A stretch of DNA of 64,000 nucleotides, from the NCBI GenBank assembly GCA_035503915.1, contig DATJSU010000010.1, positions 1-64,000 of the forward strand, given 5' to 3'. Of the stretch, positions 17,463 to 25,551 are shown piece after piece. The position numbers were made by a program, and so were the translations under genes. Under the pieces are notes generated by a model that searched no databases, had not been told where the DNA came from, and saw only the letters and a list, made by a program, of their open reading frames with translations. The stretch's first letter is position 1, and every line of letters begins with the position of its first letter. The stretch comes from DATJMJ01 sp035503915. Its GTDB lineage: Bacteria; Actinomycetota; Acidimicrobiia; Acidimicrobiales; Palsa-688.

Positions 17463-18577
17463 CCTGGCTGGCCGCCTTCCGTTTAGATCTGGCTCGCTGG
17501 CGTCGGGGCCGGGCCATGCTCGCGGCGGCGCTCATCCCGCCCCTCGCAATGGGATTGTTCGTGTGGGCCCTCGCTCTTTCAGTCGGGCGGCAACCCGTAG
17601 CATTAGTCGTCGAGGACCACGGCCCGCAAGCCACCATCATGGCCGACATCATCAGGTCCGACCAGGAAGCCTACGCCCTCAAAGGGACGAACTTGAGGAC
17701 CGCAGAGGAGATGCTCGCCGACCAGCAGGTTGCTGCAGTCATTGTGATCCCGCACAACTTTGACGCCGGCGTCGCAGCGGCTACTGCCACGGTTGATCTC
17801 ACGCTCAACAACGTCGACATCGACTTCGGCGACGACATCCGACGCGCGGTAGCAAGGTCGGTCGCGCAATTTGACGCCCCGGACCTCGGGTTTGGAGGCG
17901 AACGCCTCCAGGGCGGGATGAGCACCGTCGTGCCCAACCCTTACCGCGTGGCCATTGCGGAAGTACCGCTCCGCAAGACGAACGTGGGATTTATCGCTTA
18001 TCAGCTGGCACCTGTGGTCCTCTTCGTCGTCCTCAGCGCCGGGGCGCTGGGTGTCGGGTGGCTGACTGCAGACGACACTCGCTCTGGAGCCCTGCGATTT
18101 TTACGCACGACTCCCGCGTCGAGCCTTGCGTTGGCTTGCGGACGGGTTGTCGCAGCCATCACCGTCGTCTGCCTCATCGATGCTCTGCCAGTGACCTACG
18201 CCGCGATAATCGAGCACCTCGACCTCGCTAGAACGGCCATGGTTTGCAGCCTGGTCGTGCTCACCGGCACCGTCGGCGTTGGCCTCGGCCTGGTAGTCGC
18301 CCTGATCTTCCGGCGGCCGCCCCTGGTCGGTATGGCGAGCACGACGCTCTGTTCGTACCTGTTCTTCTTGGGGGGTGGCTTCACCACGATCGCCTTTCTT
18401 CCCTCGTGGCTGCAAACAGCCAGCGACGTGGTCCCTACCCGCTACGCGATCGACGGCCTCCGTCAAGTGCTCTTCTACGCACAACCACAGCATTTGGCAT
18501 TAGACGTGACGGTTTTGCTCGCCGTGGCCGTGGCATCTGTCGCCGTGGCGGCCGCGGGGATCGCGAGTGCCTCATGA
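17459..18577 (+). CDS. ABC-2 type exporter permease, second of two
   Basis: A 372-residue paralogue-like partner of the preceding permease: N-terminal helix, extracytoplasmic domain with QQVAAVIVIPHNFDAGVAAATATV, then helices ending in LLAVAVASVAVAAAGIASAS. Both permeases carry the same VAxIxIPxxF strand and a following 'NNVDIDFGDDIRRAV'-like segment. GTG 17459 overlaps the stop of the first permease and the next ATG overlaps its own stop, so all are translationally coupled. Substrate unknown. Confidence 0.82.
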   Translation: MTWLAAFRLDLARWRRGRAMLAAALIPPLAMGLFVWALALSVGRQPVALVVEDHGPQATIMADIIRSDQEAYALKGTNLRTAEEMLADQQVAAVIVIPHNFDAGVAAATATVDLTLNNVDIDFGDDIRRAVARSVAQFDAPDLGFGGERLQGGMSTVVPNPYRVAIAEVPLRKTNVGFIAYQLAPVVLFVVLSAGALGVGWLTADDTRSGALRFLRTTPASSLALACGRVVAAITVVCLIDALPVTYAAIIEHLDLARTAMVCSLVVLTGTVGVGLGLVVALIFRRPPLVGMASTTLCSYLFFLGGGFTTIAFLPSWLQTASDVVPTRYAIDGLRQVLFYAQPQHLALDVTVLLAVAVASVAVAAAGIASAS

Positions 18578-19140
18578 GCCGCGCTCTCGCGCGGGCGGGA
18601 CTAGCTGTTTCTCTGGCGATAGCGGTTTTGCTGGGGTTCGCGCCCTGGACCTCCAACGTCTCTCACTTGGCGCTCACGTCGCTGGCGGGGCCTCACGGCC
18701 AGTCGGCTCCTTCGCCCGCACCGGTCACGACCGTGCCGCCCCTGGCGGCGCCTTGCGCTGCTCAGCCAGCACCTCCTCGGAGCGCACTTTTCAGGCTGAG
18801 CGGTCGCTGTACCGTCGACACGAACGGTCCCGCCCAATGTGACGCGTCCGGAGGCGATGACTATGGGGCTGTCTACGCAATGAAGACGACCAGCGGCGAC
18901 AAGGCCTATTTCTCAGTCGGGATCGAGGGGTACACGCGGCCTGGCTTGTACCGCGCGGCCGATGTCGTCTTCTTCGTGCTCCACGGGGCGGGCCTCGCCC
19001 AATGGCAAGCACCGAGCACCGCCCTAACAGTCACCGGGCAGTCTCTGCTGCTCCCCAGGACCGTGCTGGAACCCGCGCCCGGCACGAGCGCACGCTCACA
19101 ACTGGTCGCAGTCGGCACCTTGCCCTGCACATCTCATTAA
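18574..19140 (+). CDS. Exported protein of unknown function, coupled to the ABC-2 exporter
   Basis: A 188-residue protein with an N-terminal hydrophobic segment (ARAGLAVSLAIAVLLGFAPW) that serves as signal peptide or anchor, a Pro/Ala-rich linker, then a compact domain with four cysteines (GRCTVD, AQCDAS and LPCTSH among them) that could form disulfides. No family recognised. It overlaps the second permease gene by four bases, so it probably acts with the exporter on the outer face of the membrane. Confidence 0.6.
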   Translation: MSRALARAGLAVSLAIAVLLGFAPWTSNVSHLALTSLAGPHGQSAPSPAPVTTVPPLAAPCAAQPAPPRSALFRLSGRCTVDTNGPAQCDASGGDDYGAVYAMKTTSGDKAYFSVGIEGYTRPGLYRAADVVFFVLHGAGLAQWQAPSTALTVTGQSLLLPRTVLEPAPGTSARSQLVAVGTLPCTSH

Positions 19141-19152
19141 CGTTTCGCGTTG

Positions 19153-19788
19153 GTGCTTTCCCCGGCTCGCGCCTGCAACCGCGCTGGATGTTCGCTCCAG
19201 GGTTTTTGGACAGACGTCGCGCTCTGCCGGGCGTGCGGCTTCCCGACCCGCGACGGTGAGGAGGCCGAGTACGCGGTCCAGAAACGGCTCCTGCTCGACA
19301 CCGCCGGCCAGGGACTTGAGCCAGGGGAGCTCCCGACCTCCTACGGGCTTGTGCTGCGGAGCTCAGGTGTGGCGTCACACCCAGGCTGCGGCAAGGTTGA
19401 TGCGTGCACGGTCGTAACCGTGCGGCACCTGGCCCTGCGCGATGGAGCTGCCGGCACTCTCACTTGCGGGACCAATGGCCTTGCCTTTTGGACCGAAGAC
19501 GCGCTTTCGTGCCGCTGGCCGTACGAACAAATTGTCTCGCTCATCATCGTTGCCGGTGGTGCCGTCGAGGAGGCAGACGGCCCCGCCGCCGGCGGCTTTT
19601 CTCTCGACGCCATCCCGGCGCAACTTGCCCGGCTCGTGAACAAGCTGAGGGGCTACAGTGCCCGGTACTCCTTCGTCGACGTGGTGATGCAGGACAGCTC
19701 GGTGACGTTCCGGACTTCGTCTGCCCCGGCGCCCGACTTGGAGCAGGAGCTCGCTCCCGCGCTGCGACGCCTTCGGTCCCACCAGTAG
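19153..19788 (+). CDS. Unknown protein with an N-terminal zinc-ribbon-like motif
   Basis: About 211 residues from GTG 19153 (a TTG lies one codon earlier). Near the N-terminus four cysteines in the order C-x4-C-x11-C-x2-C (ACNRAGC ... LCRACG) look like a zinc ribbon. The remainder is soluble, with RHLALRDGAAGTLTCGTNGLAFWTED followed by a PH-like-looking strand pattern (WPYEQIVSLIIVAGG). No known family. It follows the exported protein by 12 bases and precedes the ABC-kinase gene by 81 bases. Confidence 0.55.
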   Translation: MLSPARACNRAGCSLQGFWTDVALCRACGFPTRDGEEAEYAVQKRLLLDTAGQGLEPGELPTSYGLVLRSSGVASHPGCGKVDACTVVTVRHLALRDGAAGTLTCGTNGLAFWTEDALSCRWPYEQIVSLIIVAGGAVEEADGPAAGGFSLDAIPAQLARLVNKLRGYSARYSFVDVVMQDSSVTFRTSSAPAPDLEQELAPALRRLRSHQ

Positions 19789-19869
19789 GCGGTCCGGCCC
19801 AGCGGGCCCAACGCCTGGCCTCCGTTGCTTGCCCGGCAACCGGATGGGCCGAGAGAGCAAACTGAGAGC

Positions 19870-22311
19870 ATGGTCGTTGCCGAGATTGGAGCTCGATCGG
19901 CCCGGAGGGCGCTCGCGCCGCCGCTGCTCCGTGTGCACGACGTCTGTGTAACTTACGGGGACCTCCAGGTCCTTGCGGGGGTGGATTTCGATATCTGGCG
20001 GGGCGAGCTCGTAGCGGTGATGGGCGAGAACGGCGCCGGGAAGTCGACCTTGGTGCGCTGCATCGCGGGGGACCTCGTGCCCAATGCCGGTTATGTGGCG
20101 TTAGACGGCAACCGCGTCCGTTCCAACGCCAGCGCCGCCGCCAACGGGCTCGCGGTCGTATGGCAGGACGCGGCCTTGTGCAACAACCTCGACGTGGCGG
20201 CCAACATCTTCCTCGGCCAGGAAAGAGGTAGGTGGTTCGTCTCCGAGACCAAGGCTAACCTCGCCACGAGCGCCATCCTCGCCTCCTACGGCATCAATGT
20301 GAGGAGCGCCCGCACAGTCGGGACACTGTCCAACGGTCAGCGCCAGCTCATCGCTGTCGCCCGGGCCATGAGGAGCGAGCCCCGCCTGCTCGTCCTGGAC
20401 GAGCCGACGGCCTCCTTAGGCGTCCAAGAGACGCGCCAGGTTGAGGAGCTGATCAGCCGCCTGAAGGACACCGGGACAACCGTCCTGTTGGTGTCCCACG
20501 ACGTCGAGCAGGTGTTCCACCTCGCCGACCGCATACTGGTGCTGCACCGGGGCCGGGTCGCCGCAGACCTGGAGCCTTTGGAGACCAATCCCGAAGAGGT
20601 CGTCGGGATAATGTCAGGCCACCCTCCGAGCGCCACCGCCAGGCAGCAGTTGGTGCGTCTTCAGTACCTCGTGGACCAGCTGGCGTCGGCGAAGCCGAAC
20701 TCGAGCCTCCCGCTCATCATTTCCGCCTTGGGTGCCGCGCTCAGCACGGAGCAGCTCTGCATCCATTTACTGGAAGACGATTCGCTCCGTTTGGTGGCGG
20801 CGTCTGGGTTCCCTGTCGAACTGATGGAGTCGTGGGCCACCTTGCCCCTCGGTGGAGGCGGCGGGCCGATGGGTGCGGTAGCCCTGAGCAGCCGGGTGAC
20901 GATACACGAGGATGTCCACAAGAGCCCGGCATGGGCCAAGTTCTCCGCGTTGGCACGGCGTGCCGGTATCCGCAGCTCTTGGTCCGTACCGCTCATCGGC
21001 CCTGCCGGGCTGATCGGCGTGCTGACCGGCTGCCAGCCCTTCGTCGGGCGGCCCTACCGGGACCAGATGGACCTCGTCGCGCTCTATGCAGGGTACGCCG
21101 CCGGTGCCATCGAGAGGGACCGGCTTTTCGGCGAGGTCACTGCCCGGAACCGCGTGCTCGAGACGATCAGAGATGTGCTGGAGGTCCTGGCTGGGCCCGA
21201 ACGCGTTTCAAGCGGCCTCCTACAGGCGCTCCAATCGCTTCAGCGAGGTATGCGGGCGACCGAGGTCGAGCTCTGGCTGCGGGCCCCGGGCGGCCCGGTA
21301 CGCTGTGCCGCCTTTGTCGACGCCGACAACCAGGCGCACGGTGAGCCCCCTCGCCGCGACGAAGCGGACGTGGCAGTGGCGTTCCGGCGGGTAGGCGAGC
21401 CGGCGGGACCGTGCCGAGCAGAGCCGACGGCCGAAGGTCAAGTGCTTGGAGCTACGTTCGAGGCGCCGGGAGGCTTGGCGGCCCTAATAGCAAGGTGGGC
21501 CGCACGGCCGGTACCTGACGACGCTTTACCCCTCCTGGAGGACGCTGCCCGCTCCGTGCGCCTGGCCTTGGAGCGGGCCGAGGCCGAACAGGCTCACCAA
21601 CAAGCGGCCGCGCTCCGCCGGTCGCACCAGCTCCAGCGCGATTTCTTGTCTCGCCTGAGCCACGAGTTGCGGACGCCGCTCACGGCTATCCGCGGCTACG
21701 CGAGCAGCCTCCTCGCTTCTGACGTGACATGGGACGAAGACTCCAAGATGAGGTTCCTGAACCGCATCGCCAGCGAGTCGGCCAGGCTCGGTCGTCTCGT
21801 CGGCGACTTGCTCGATTTCTCCGCCATCGAATCGGGCTTGCTCCGCCTCCAGCAGGACTGGTGCGACCTGGTCCTGGTCATTGCGAGCGCTGTCTCCTGC
21901 CTGCCCCCGGAACGTGCACCAGCGATATCTGTCGCACCCCCTGCCAACCTCGGGCCCGTCTGGGCTGACCACGACCGGATGGAGCAGGTGTTCGTCAACC
22001 TCCTGGACAACGCGTTGCGCCACAATGACCCCGACGTGACGGTCAAAGTGGAGGTGTGGCTCGCCAGCGCCGACACCGTAGCGGTCCGGGTGGCGGACAC
22101 TGGTAGAGGGATACCGCCCGAAATGAGGGCCCAGTTGTTCGACTCGCAGGCGCGCGGGGCTACTAGTGCTCACGGCGCGGGACTGGGCTTGTCCATCGCG
22201 AGGGGCATCGTTGAGGCGCACGGCGGCAGCATCGGCCTGGAAGAGGTCGTCGAAGGGACCTCGTTCCTCATCCTGCTCCCGGTCGAGGGGCCCGGGGAAA
22301 GCGTGGCATGA
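19870..22311 (+). CDS. Sugar-importer ABC ATPase fused to GAF domains and a histidine kinase
   Basis: An 813-residue cytoplasmic fusion with no transmembrane segment. Residues ~18-250 are a complete ABC ATPase of the ribose/xylose type: Walker A GENGAGKST (52-60), Q-loop VVWQD, signature LSNGQRQ, Walker B LLVLDEPTASLG, H-loop VSH at 208-210. Residues ~260-420 form a GAF-like domain and ~425-565 a second, degenerate one. A short coiled coil leads to HisKA with the phospho-acceptor H598 in SHELRTPLTA, then HATPase with N714 (NLLDNALRHN), G1 DTGRGIPP and G2 GAGLGLSIA. The kinase core looks KdpD-like. ATG 19870 is chosen over TTG 19825. The response-regulator gene overlaps its stop. The role, coupling transporter status to transcription, is inference. 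Confidence 0.88.
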   Translation: MVVAEIGARSARRALAPPLLRVHDVCVTYGDLQVLAGVDFDIWRGELVAVMGENGAGKSTLVRCIAGDLVPNAGYVALDGNRVRSNASAAANGLAVVWQDAALCNNLDVAANIFLGQERGRWFVSETKANLATSAILASYGINVRSARTVGTLSNGQRQLIAVARAMRSEPRLLVLDEPTASLGVQETRQVEELISRLKDTGTTVLLVSHDVEQVFHLADRILVLHRGRVAADLEPLETNPEEVVGIMSGHPPSATARQQLVRLQYLVDQLASAKPNSSLPLIISALGAALSTEQLCIHLLEDDSLRLVAASGFPVELMESWATLPLGGGGGPMGAVALSSRVTIHEDVHKSPAWAKFSALARRAGIRSSWSVPLIGPAGLIGVLTGCQPFVGRPYRDQMDLVALYAGYAAGAIERDRLFGEVTARNRVLETIRDVLEVLAGPERVSSGLLQALQSLQRGMRATEVELWLRAPGGPVRCAAFVDADNQAHGEPPRRDEADVAVAFRRVGEPAGPCRAEPTAEGQVLGATFEAPGGLAALIARWAARPVPDDALPLLEDAARSVRLALERAEAEQAHQQAAALRRSHQLQRDFLSRLSHELRTPLTAIRGYASSLLASDVTWDEDSKMRFLNRIASESARLGRLVGDLLDFSAIESGLLRLQQDWCDLVLVIASAVSCLPPERAPAISVAPPANLGPVWADHDRMEQVFVNLLDNALRHNDPDVTVKVEVWLASADTVAVRVADTGRGIPPEMRAQLFDSQARGATSAHGAGLGLSIARGIVEAHGGSIGLEEVVEGTSFLILLPVEGPGESVA

Positions 22312-23012
22312 CCGTCATCGACCGCAAGACCAAGGCGTTGTTGGTCGAGGACGACCCAAACATCGTCGACCTGATCCGGAGCAACCTCACAGTTCGGGGC
22401 TTCGACACCTGCGTCTCGACGGGCGGCTCTCGGGCCATCGAACTGCTGGAGACCGAGTCCCCGGACATTGTCCTGCTCGACCTCATGCTCCCCGATGCCG
22501 ACGGGTTCGAGCTCTGCCGCGAGATGCGGGAACGTTCGGGCGTCGGCATAATCGTCGTCTCGGCCCGGGGCGGTCAGCACGACAAAGTGACAGCCCTCAA
22601 CTTCGGCGCCGACGATTACCTGACCAAGCCCTTTGGGATCGAGGAGCTATTGGCCAGGATCACCGCCACTCTCAGGCGAACGCGTCCGGCGGAGCCTATC
22701 GAGGTCTCCCCGCTGCGAATCGAGGTCGGCGACCTGGTGGTCGACCTGGAGATGCGCCTTGTGACCAAGGCGGGCGAGGTCGTCCACCTTACCCCGACGG
22801 AGTTCGCACTCCTACGGGAGCTCGCCGTGAACCGGGGCAAGCTCTTGACTCACGCCCAGTTGCTCCGTCGGGTCTGGGGGCCCGGCTACGCCACCGAGAC
22901 AGAGTACGTCCGTGTCTACGTGCGCCGGCTGCGGGCGAAGTTGGAAAGCGACGGCGGCCCGGCGGTAATCCTCACCCATCCGCGGGCGGGCTACCGCTTC
23001 GCCCCGGATTGA
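22308..23012 (+). CDS. OmpR/KdpE-type response regulator
   Basis: A 234-residue regulator. The receiver domain has VEDD, phospho-acceptor D58 in LLDLMLPD and the lysine of YLTKPFG (K107). The C-terminal winged helix has LTPTEFALLRELAVNRGKLLTHAQLLRRVWG and TEYVRVYVRRLRAKLE, closest in style to KdpE. It overlaps the kinase gene by four bases and so is its cognate partner. The sugar-importer genes just downstream are the likely target; no direct-repeat binding site was identified with confidence in 23013-23321. Confidence 0.9.
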   Translation: MTVIDRKTKALLVEDDPNIVDLIRSNLTVRGFDTCVSTGGSRAIELLETESPDIVLLDLMLPDADGFELCREMRERSGVGIIVVSARGGQHDKVTALNFGADDYLTKPFGIEELLARITATLRRTRPAEPIEVSPLRIEVGDLVVDLEMRLVTKAGEVVHLTPTEFALLRELAVNRGKLLTHAQLLRRVWGPGYATETEYVRVYVRRLRAKLESDGGPAVILTHPRAGYRFAPD

Positions 23013-23321
23013 GGACCATAAGGCAGGTCCTGCTCGCTCCGGGCATCCCCTTTAGCCGGCTCTTTCGCGAGTCTTCACAAATTATTAATGTTCGCCTCGC
23101 TCCGTTCACGTCCGCGTTCACGTTGGCAGGCGTACGGTCACCCTCGCCGGAGCTGCACCCGACAACCACTCCGGCCGGCTACGTCCGGGCGCACGTCAAA
23201 TAATCGGCGTGCAGCGGCCCCCCTCGGTCCTTTGAGAAGTTCCGAACGGGCGGCCGGGCCCGCCGAGCGCGGACAATCGGAAAACCTGCTCCACATCTTC
23301 TGAGGAAAAAAAGGGGAGAGT
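23013..23321. promoter_or_regulatory. Leader region of the sugar-importer genes
   Basis: About 310 bases without a gene between the response regulator and the binding-protein gene. An AT-rich island at roughly 23074-23092 (TTCACAAATTATTAATG) stands out in this GC-rich sequence and is the best candidate for promoter or regulator-binding sequence. A run of A residues with GGGGAG precedes the binding-protein ATG. No exact -35/-10 pair can be assigned. Confidence 0.4.
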
Positions 23322-24539
23322 ATGAAACTTTCACATAAGGTACGGACGGTTGGCACTGCCACGGTCGCCTTGGCTGGCATGCTCGCAGCCTTCGGCGTCC
23401 AGGTGTCCCCCGCTCAGGGCCAGGCAATGGGCATCTCGGCTACCGGCTTCAACCGCAACTTCACCACGATGGCGCTCCTCAAGCCCATCGTGGCCAAGGG
23501 CACGGGAGGCATCACGGCCATCCTGCCCGATACCGTGTCCTCCACTCGGTATGTTGAGTTCGACGCCCCCTTCCTGAACGAGGCGATGCAGAAGGCTGGT
23601 CTCCCGCCTACTGACATCTATGTCGAAAATGCCGACGGCAGCGATGCCACCGAGTTTGCGATGGACCAGGCCGCAGTTACCGCGGGCGACAAAGTAGTGA
23701 TCATGGACCCATTGGACTCGGGCGTCGGCGCCAAGATCGAGTCCTATAACGCTGCCCACGGTGTCCAGACGATCGACTATGACCGCCTCACCCTCGGCGG
23801 CCAGCGCAAGTACTACGACAGCTTCAACAACGTGTACGTCGGGACGCTTCTCGGGAAGGGCTTGGTCAGCTGCATCGCCTCCTGGAATGTGGCCAAGCCG
23901 GTCGTGCTCGTGATGCACGGTGCACCCACAGACAACAACGCCACCTTGTTCGCTGACGGGTACGACGCTGTCCTCCAGCCATACTTCAGCAAGGGCACGT
24001 ACACCCTGATCGGCAAGCTCCAGCCAAACGAGGTCCCCGCAGGTACGTGGACCCCGAGCACCGCCCTCACGGAGTTCGAGGGCATTTACACCTCCAACCC
24101 CAACATCAACGCTGTGCTCATGCCCAACGACGAGAACGGGGCGCCGATCATCCACTGGCTGATCACGGCCAAGGGCCTCAAGCCTGACACCCTGCCTATA
24201 ACGGGCCAGGACGCAACCCTTACTGGCCTGGGAAATATCCTCAACGGGTACCAGTGCGGCACCGTGTACAAGCCGATCTTCCTCGAGGCGCAAGCGGCAG
24301 TAGCTCTCGCTGTCTACCTCCGTGCCGGTATGACCCCGCCAGCGGCGTTGATCAACGGCAAGACAGAGGACCTCACCGAGCACAAAGAGGTCGCCTCGGT
24401 GCTCCTGACGCCCGAATGGGTGACGACCAAGAACATGAACTCGACTGTCATCGCCGACCAGTTCGTGCCTCCGTCAACCCTTTGCGCCGCTCCGTACTCG
24501 ACTGCAGCGGCCTGCAAGGCGGCGGGTATTAACCCGTAA
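23322..24539 (+). CDS. Sugar ABC transporter substrate-binding protein, xylose/ribose type
   Basis: A 405-residue periplasmic-binding-fold protein of the CUT2 group. A Sec-type signal peptide (about residues 1-34, VALAGMLAAFGVQVSPAQGQA) has no lipobox cysteine. The mature part carries PLDSGVGAKIESYNAAHGVQTIDYDRL, a XylF-like hinge and ligand region. GKGLVSCIASWN and VLMHGAPTDNN-like segments also agree with XylF. The C-terminus has two cysteines (TLCAAPYSTAAACKAA). The start follows GGGGAG. It would capture a pentose or hexose outside the cell for the downstream ATPase and permease; the exact sugar is unknown. Confidence 0.85.
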   Translation: MKLSHKVRTVGTATVALAGMLAAFGVQVSPAQGQAMGISATGFNRNFTTMALLKPIVAKGTGGITAILPDTVSSTRYVEFDAPFLNEAMQKAGLPPTDIYVENADGSDATEFAMDQAAVTAGDKVVIMDPLDSGVGAKIESYNAAHGVQTIDYDRLTLGGQRKYYDSFNNVYVGTLLGKGLVSCIASWNVAKPVVLVMHGAPTDNNATLFADGYDAVLQPYFSKGTYTLIGKLQPNEVPAGTWTPSTALTEFEGIYTSNPNINAVLMPNDENGAPIIHWLITAKGLKPDTLPITGQDATLTGLGNILNGYQCGTVYKPIFLEAQAAVALAVYLRAGMTPPAALINGKTEDLTEHKEVASVLLTPEWVTTKNMNSTVIADQFVPPSTLCAAPYSTAAACKAAGINP

Positions 24540-24566
24540 CCTCTCAGCATGCTGATCGTGCGCAAT

Positions 24567-24596
24567 GCGCCTGGGCCGGGCCACCGGCCCGGGCGC
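24567..24596 (+). other. Strong RNA hairpin between binding-protein and ATPase genes
   Basis: A 13-bp stem (left arm 24567-24579, loop GCCA, right arm 24584-24596) with a single G-U pair, 27 bases after the binding-protein stop. No T-run follows, so it is probably not a full terminator. In known importer operons such hairpins stabilise the upstream message and give binding protein in excess over membrane components. Confidence 0.6.
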
Positions 24597-24711
24597 TTGT
24601 GCCGTTGAAGCGAGGAAGAGGAGAGGGCCAGTCCTGCTGAGGGGATCGCCGCTCATGGGCGGTTCGCCTCCTTGCGGGAAGGGCGATGCGCCAGAGGAGG
24701 CGTAGGAGAAC

Positions 24712-25551
24712 ATGGCTGTTTCGATCCAGGGGCTCCAGGGGGAGCCGGGACTTTTGCCGCCGGGGGAGCCTCTTTTAGAGCTGCGGGGAGTCCAGAAGAA
24801 CTTCGGGCCCGTCCGAGCTTTGAGCGGCGTGGACCTGGTCGTGCGCGCTGGCGAGGTGACTGCTCTCTGCGGGGATAACGGCGCAGGCAAAAGCGTGACG
24901 ATCAAGATCATTTCCGGCATCCACCCTCCGGACGGGGGCCAGATCTTGTGGCGCGGGCGGCCCGTCCAAATCCACACGCCCAAGGACTCCGCGGCCCTCG
25001 GCATCGCCACCGTCTACCAGGACCTCGCTCTGTGCGACAACCTGGACATCGTCCAGAACATGTTCCTCGGGCGCGAGCCGACCAAGTATGGCGCCCTGGA
25101 CGAGGCGCCCATGGAAAGGGCGGCACGCAGGACCCTGGCTGACCTGCACGTGACCACTGTCCGCTCGATCCGCCAGCCCGTTTCTTCCCTTTCTGGAGGT
25201 CAGCGTCAGTCCGTTGCGGTCGCCCGTGCCGTGCTTTGGAACTCGCAGCTGATGATCCTCGACGAGCCCACTGCCGCTCTCGGGGTGGCGCAGACTTCGA
25301 TGGTGCTCCAGCTCGTCCGGCGCCTGGCGCAGCAGGGCTACGGCGTAATGATCGTGTCGCACAACCTCAATGACGTGTTCGAGGTGGCCGACAACATCGC
25401 CGTCCTGCGCCTCGGGCTCATGGTCGCCCAGGCGGAAGCGACGCGCCTTGACCGCCAGAGCGTGGTCGAGCTGATGACGACAGGTACGCTCGGAGGGAAG
25501 CTCTTCGCCGACATACCGGCGGTTGGCACGCCCAGGGGGTCCCAGCCATGA
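24712..25551 (+). CDS. Sugar ABC transporter ATP-binding protein, single-domain XylG/FrcA type
   Basis: A 279-residue ATPase with one nucleotide-binding domain: Walker A GDNGAGKSVT, Q-loop TVYQD followed by LALCDNLDIVQNMFLGRE, signature LSGGQRQS, Walker B LMILDEPTAALG, H-loop VSHNLND. CUT2 importers such as RbsA use one polypeptide with two such domains, but FrcA-type members have one and dimerise. The Q-loop and following segment are strikingly like those in the kinase fusion at 19870. ATG 24712 follows GGAGG. The permease ATG overlaps its stop by four bases. Confidence 0.9.
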   Translation: MAVSIQGLQGEPGLLPPGEPLLELRGVQKNFGPVRALSGVDLVVRAGEVTALCGDNGAGKSVTIKIISGIHPPDGGQILWRGRPVQIHTPKDSAALGIATVYQDLALCDNLDIVQNMFLGREPTKYGALDEAPMERAARRTLADLHVTTVRSIRQPVSSLSGGQRQSVAVARAVLWNSQLMILDEPTAALGVAQTSMVLQLVRRLAQQGYGVMIVSHNLNDVFEVADNIAVLRLGLMVAQAEATRLDRQSVVELMTTGTLGGKLFADIPAVGTPRGSQP

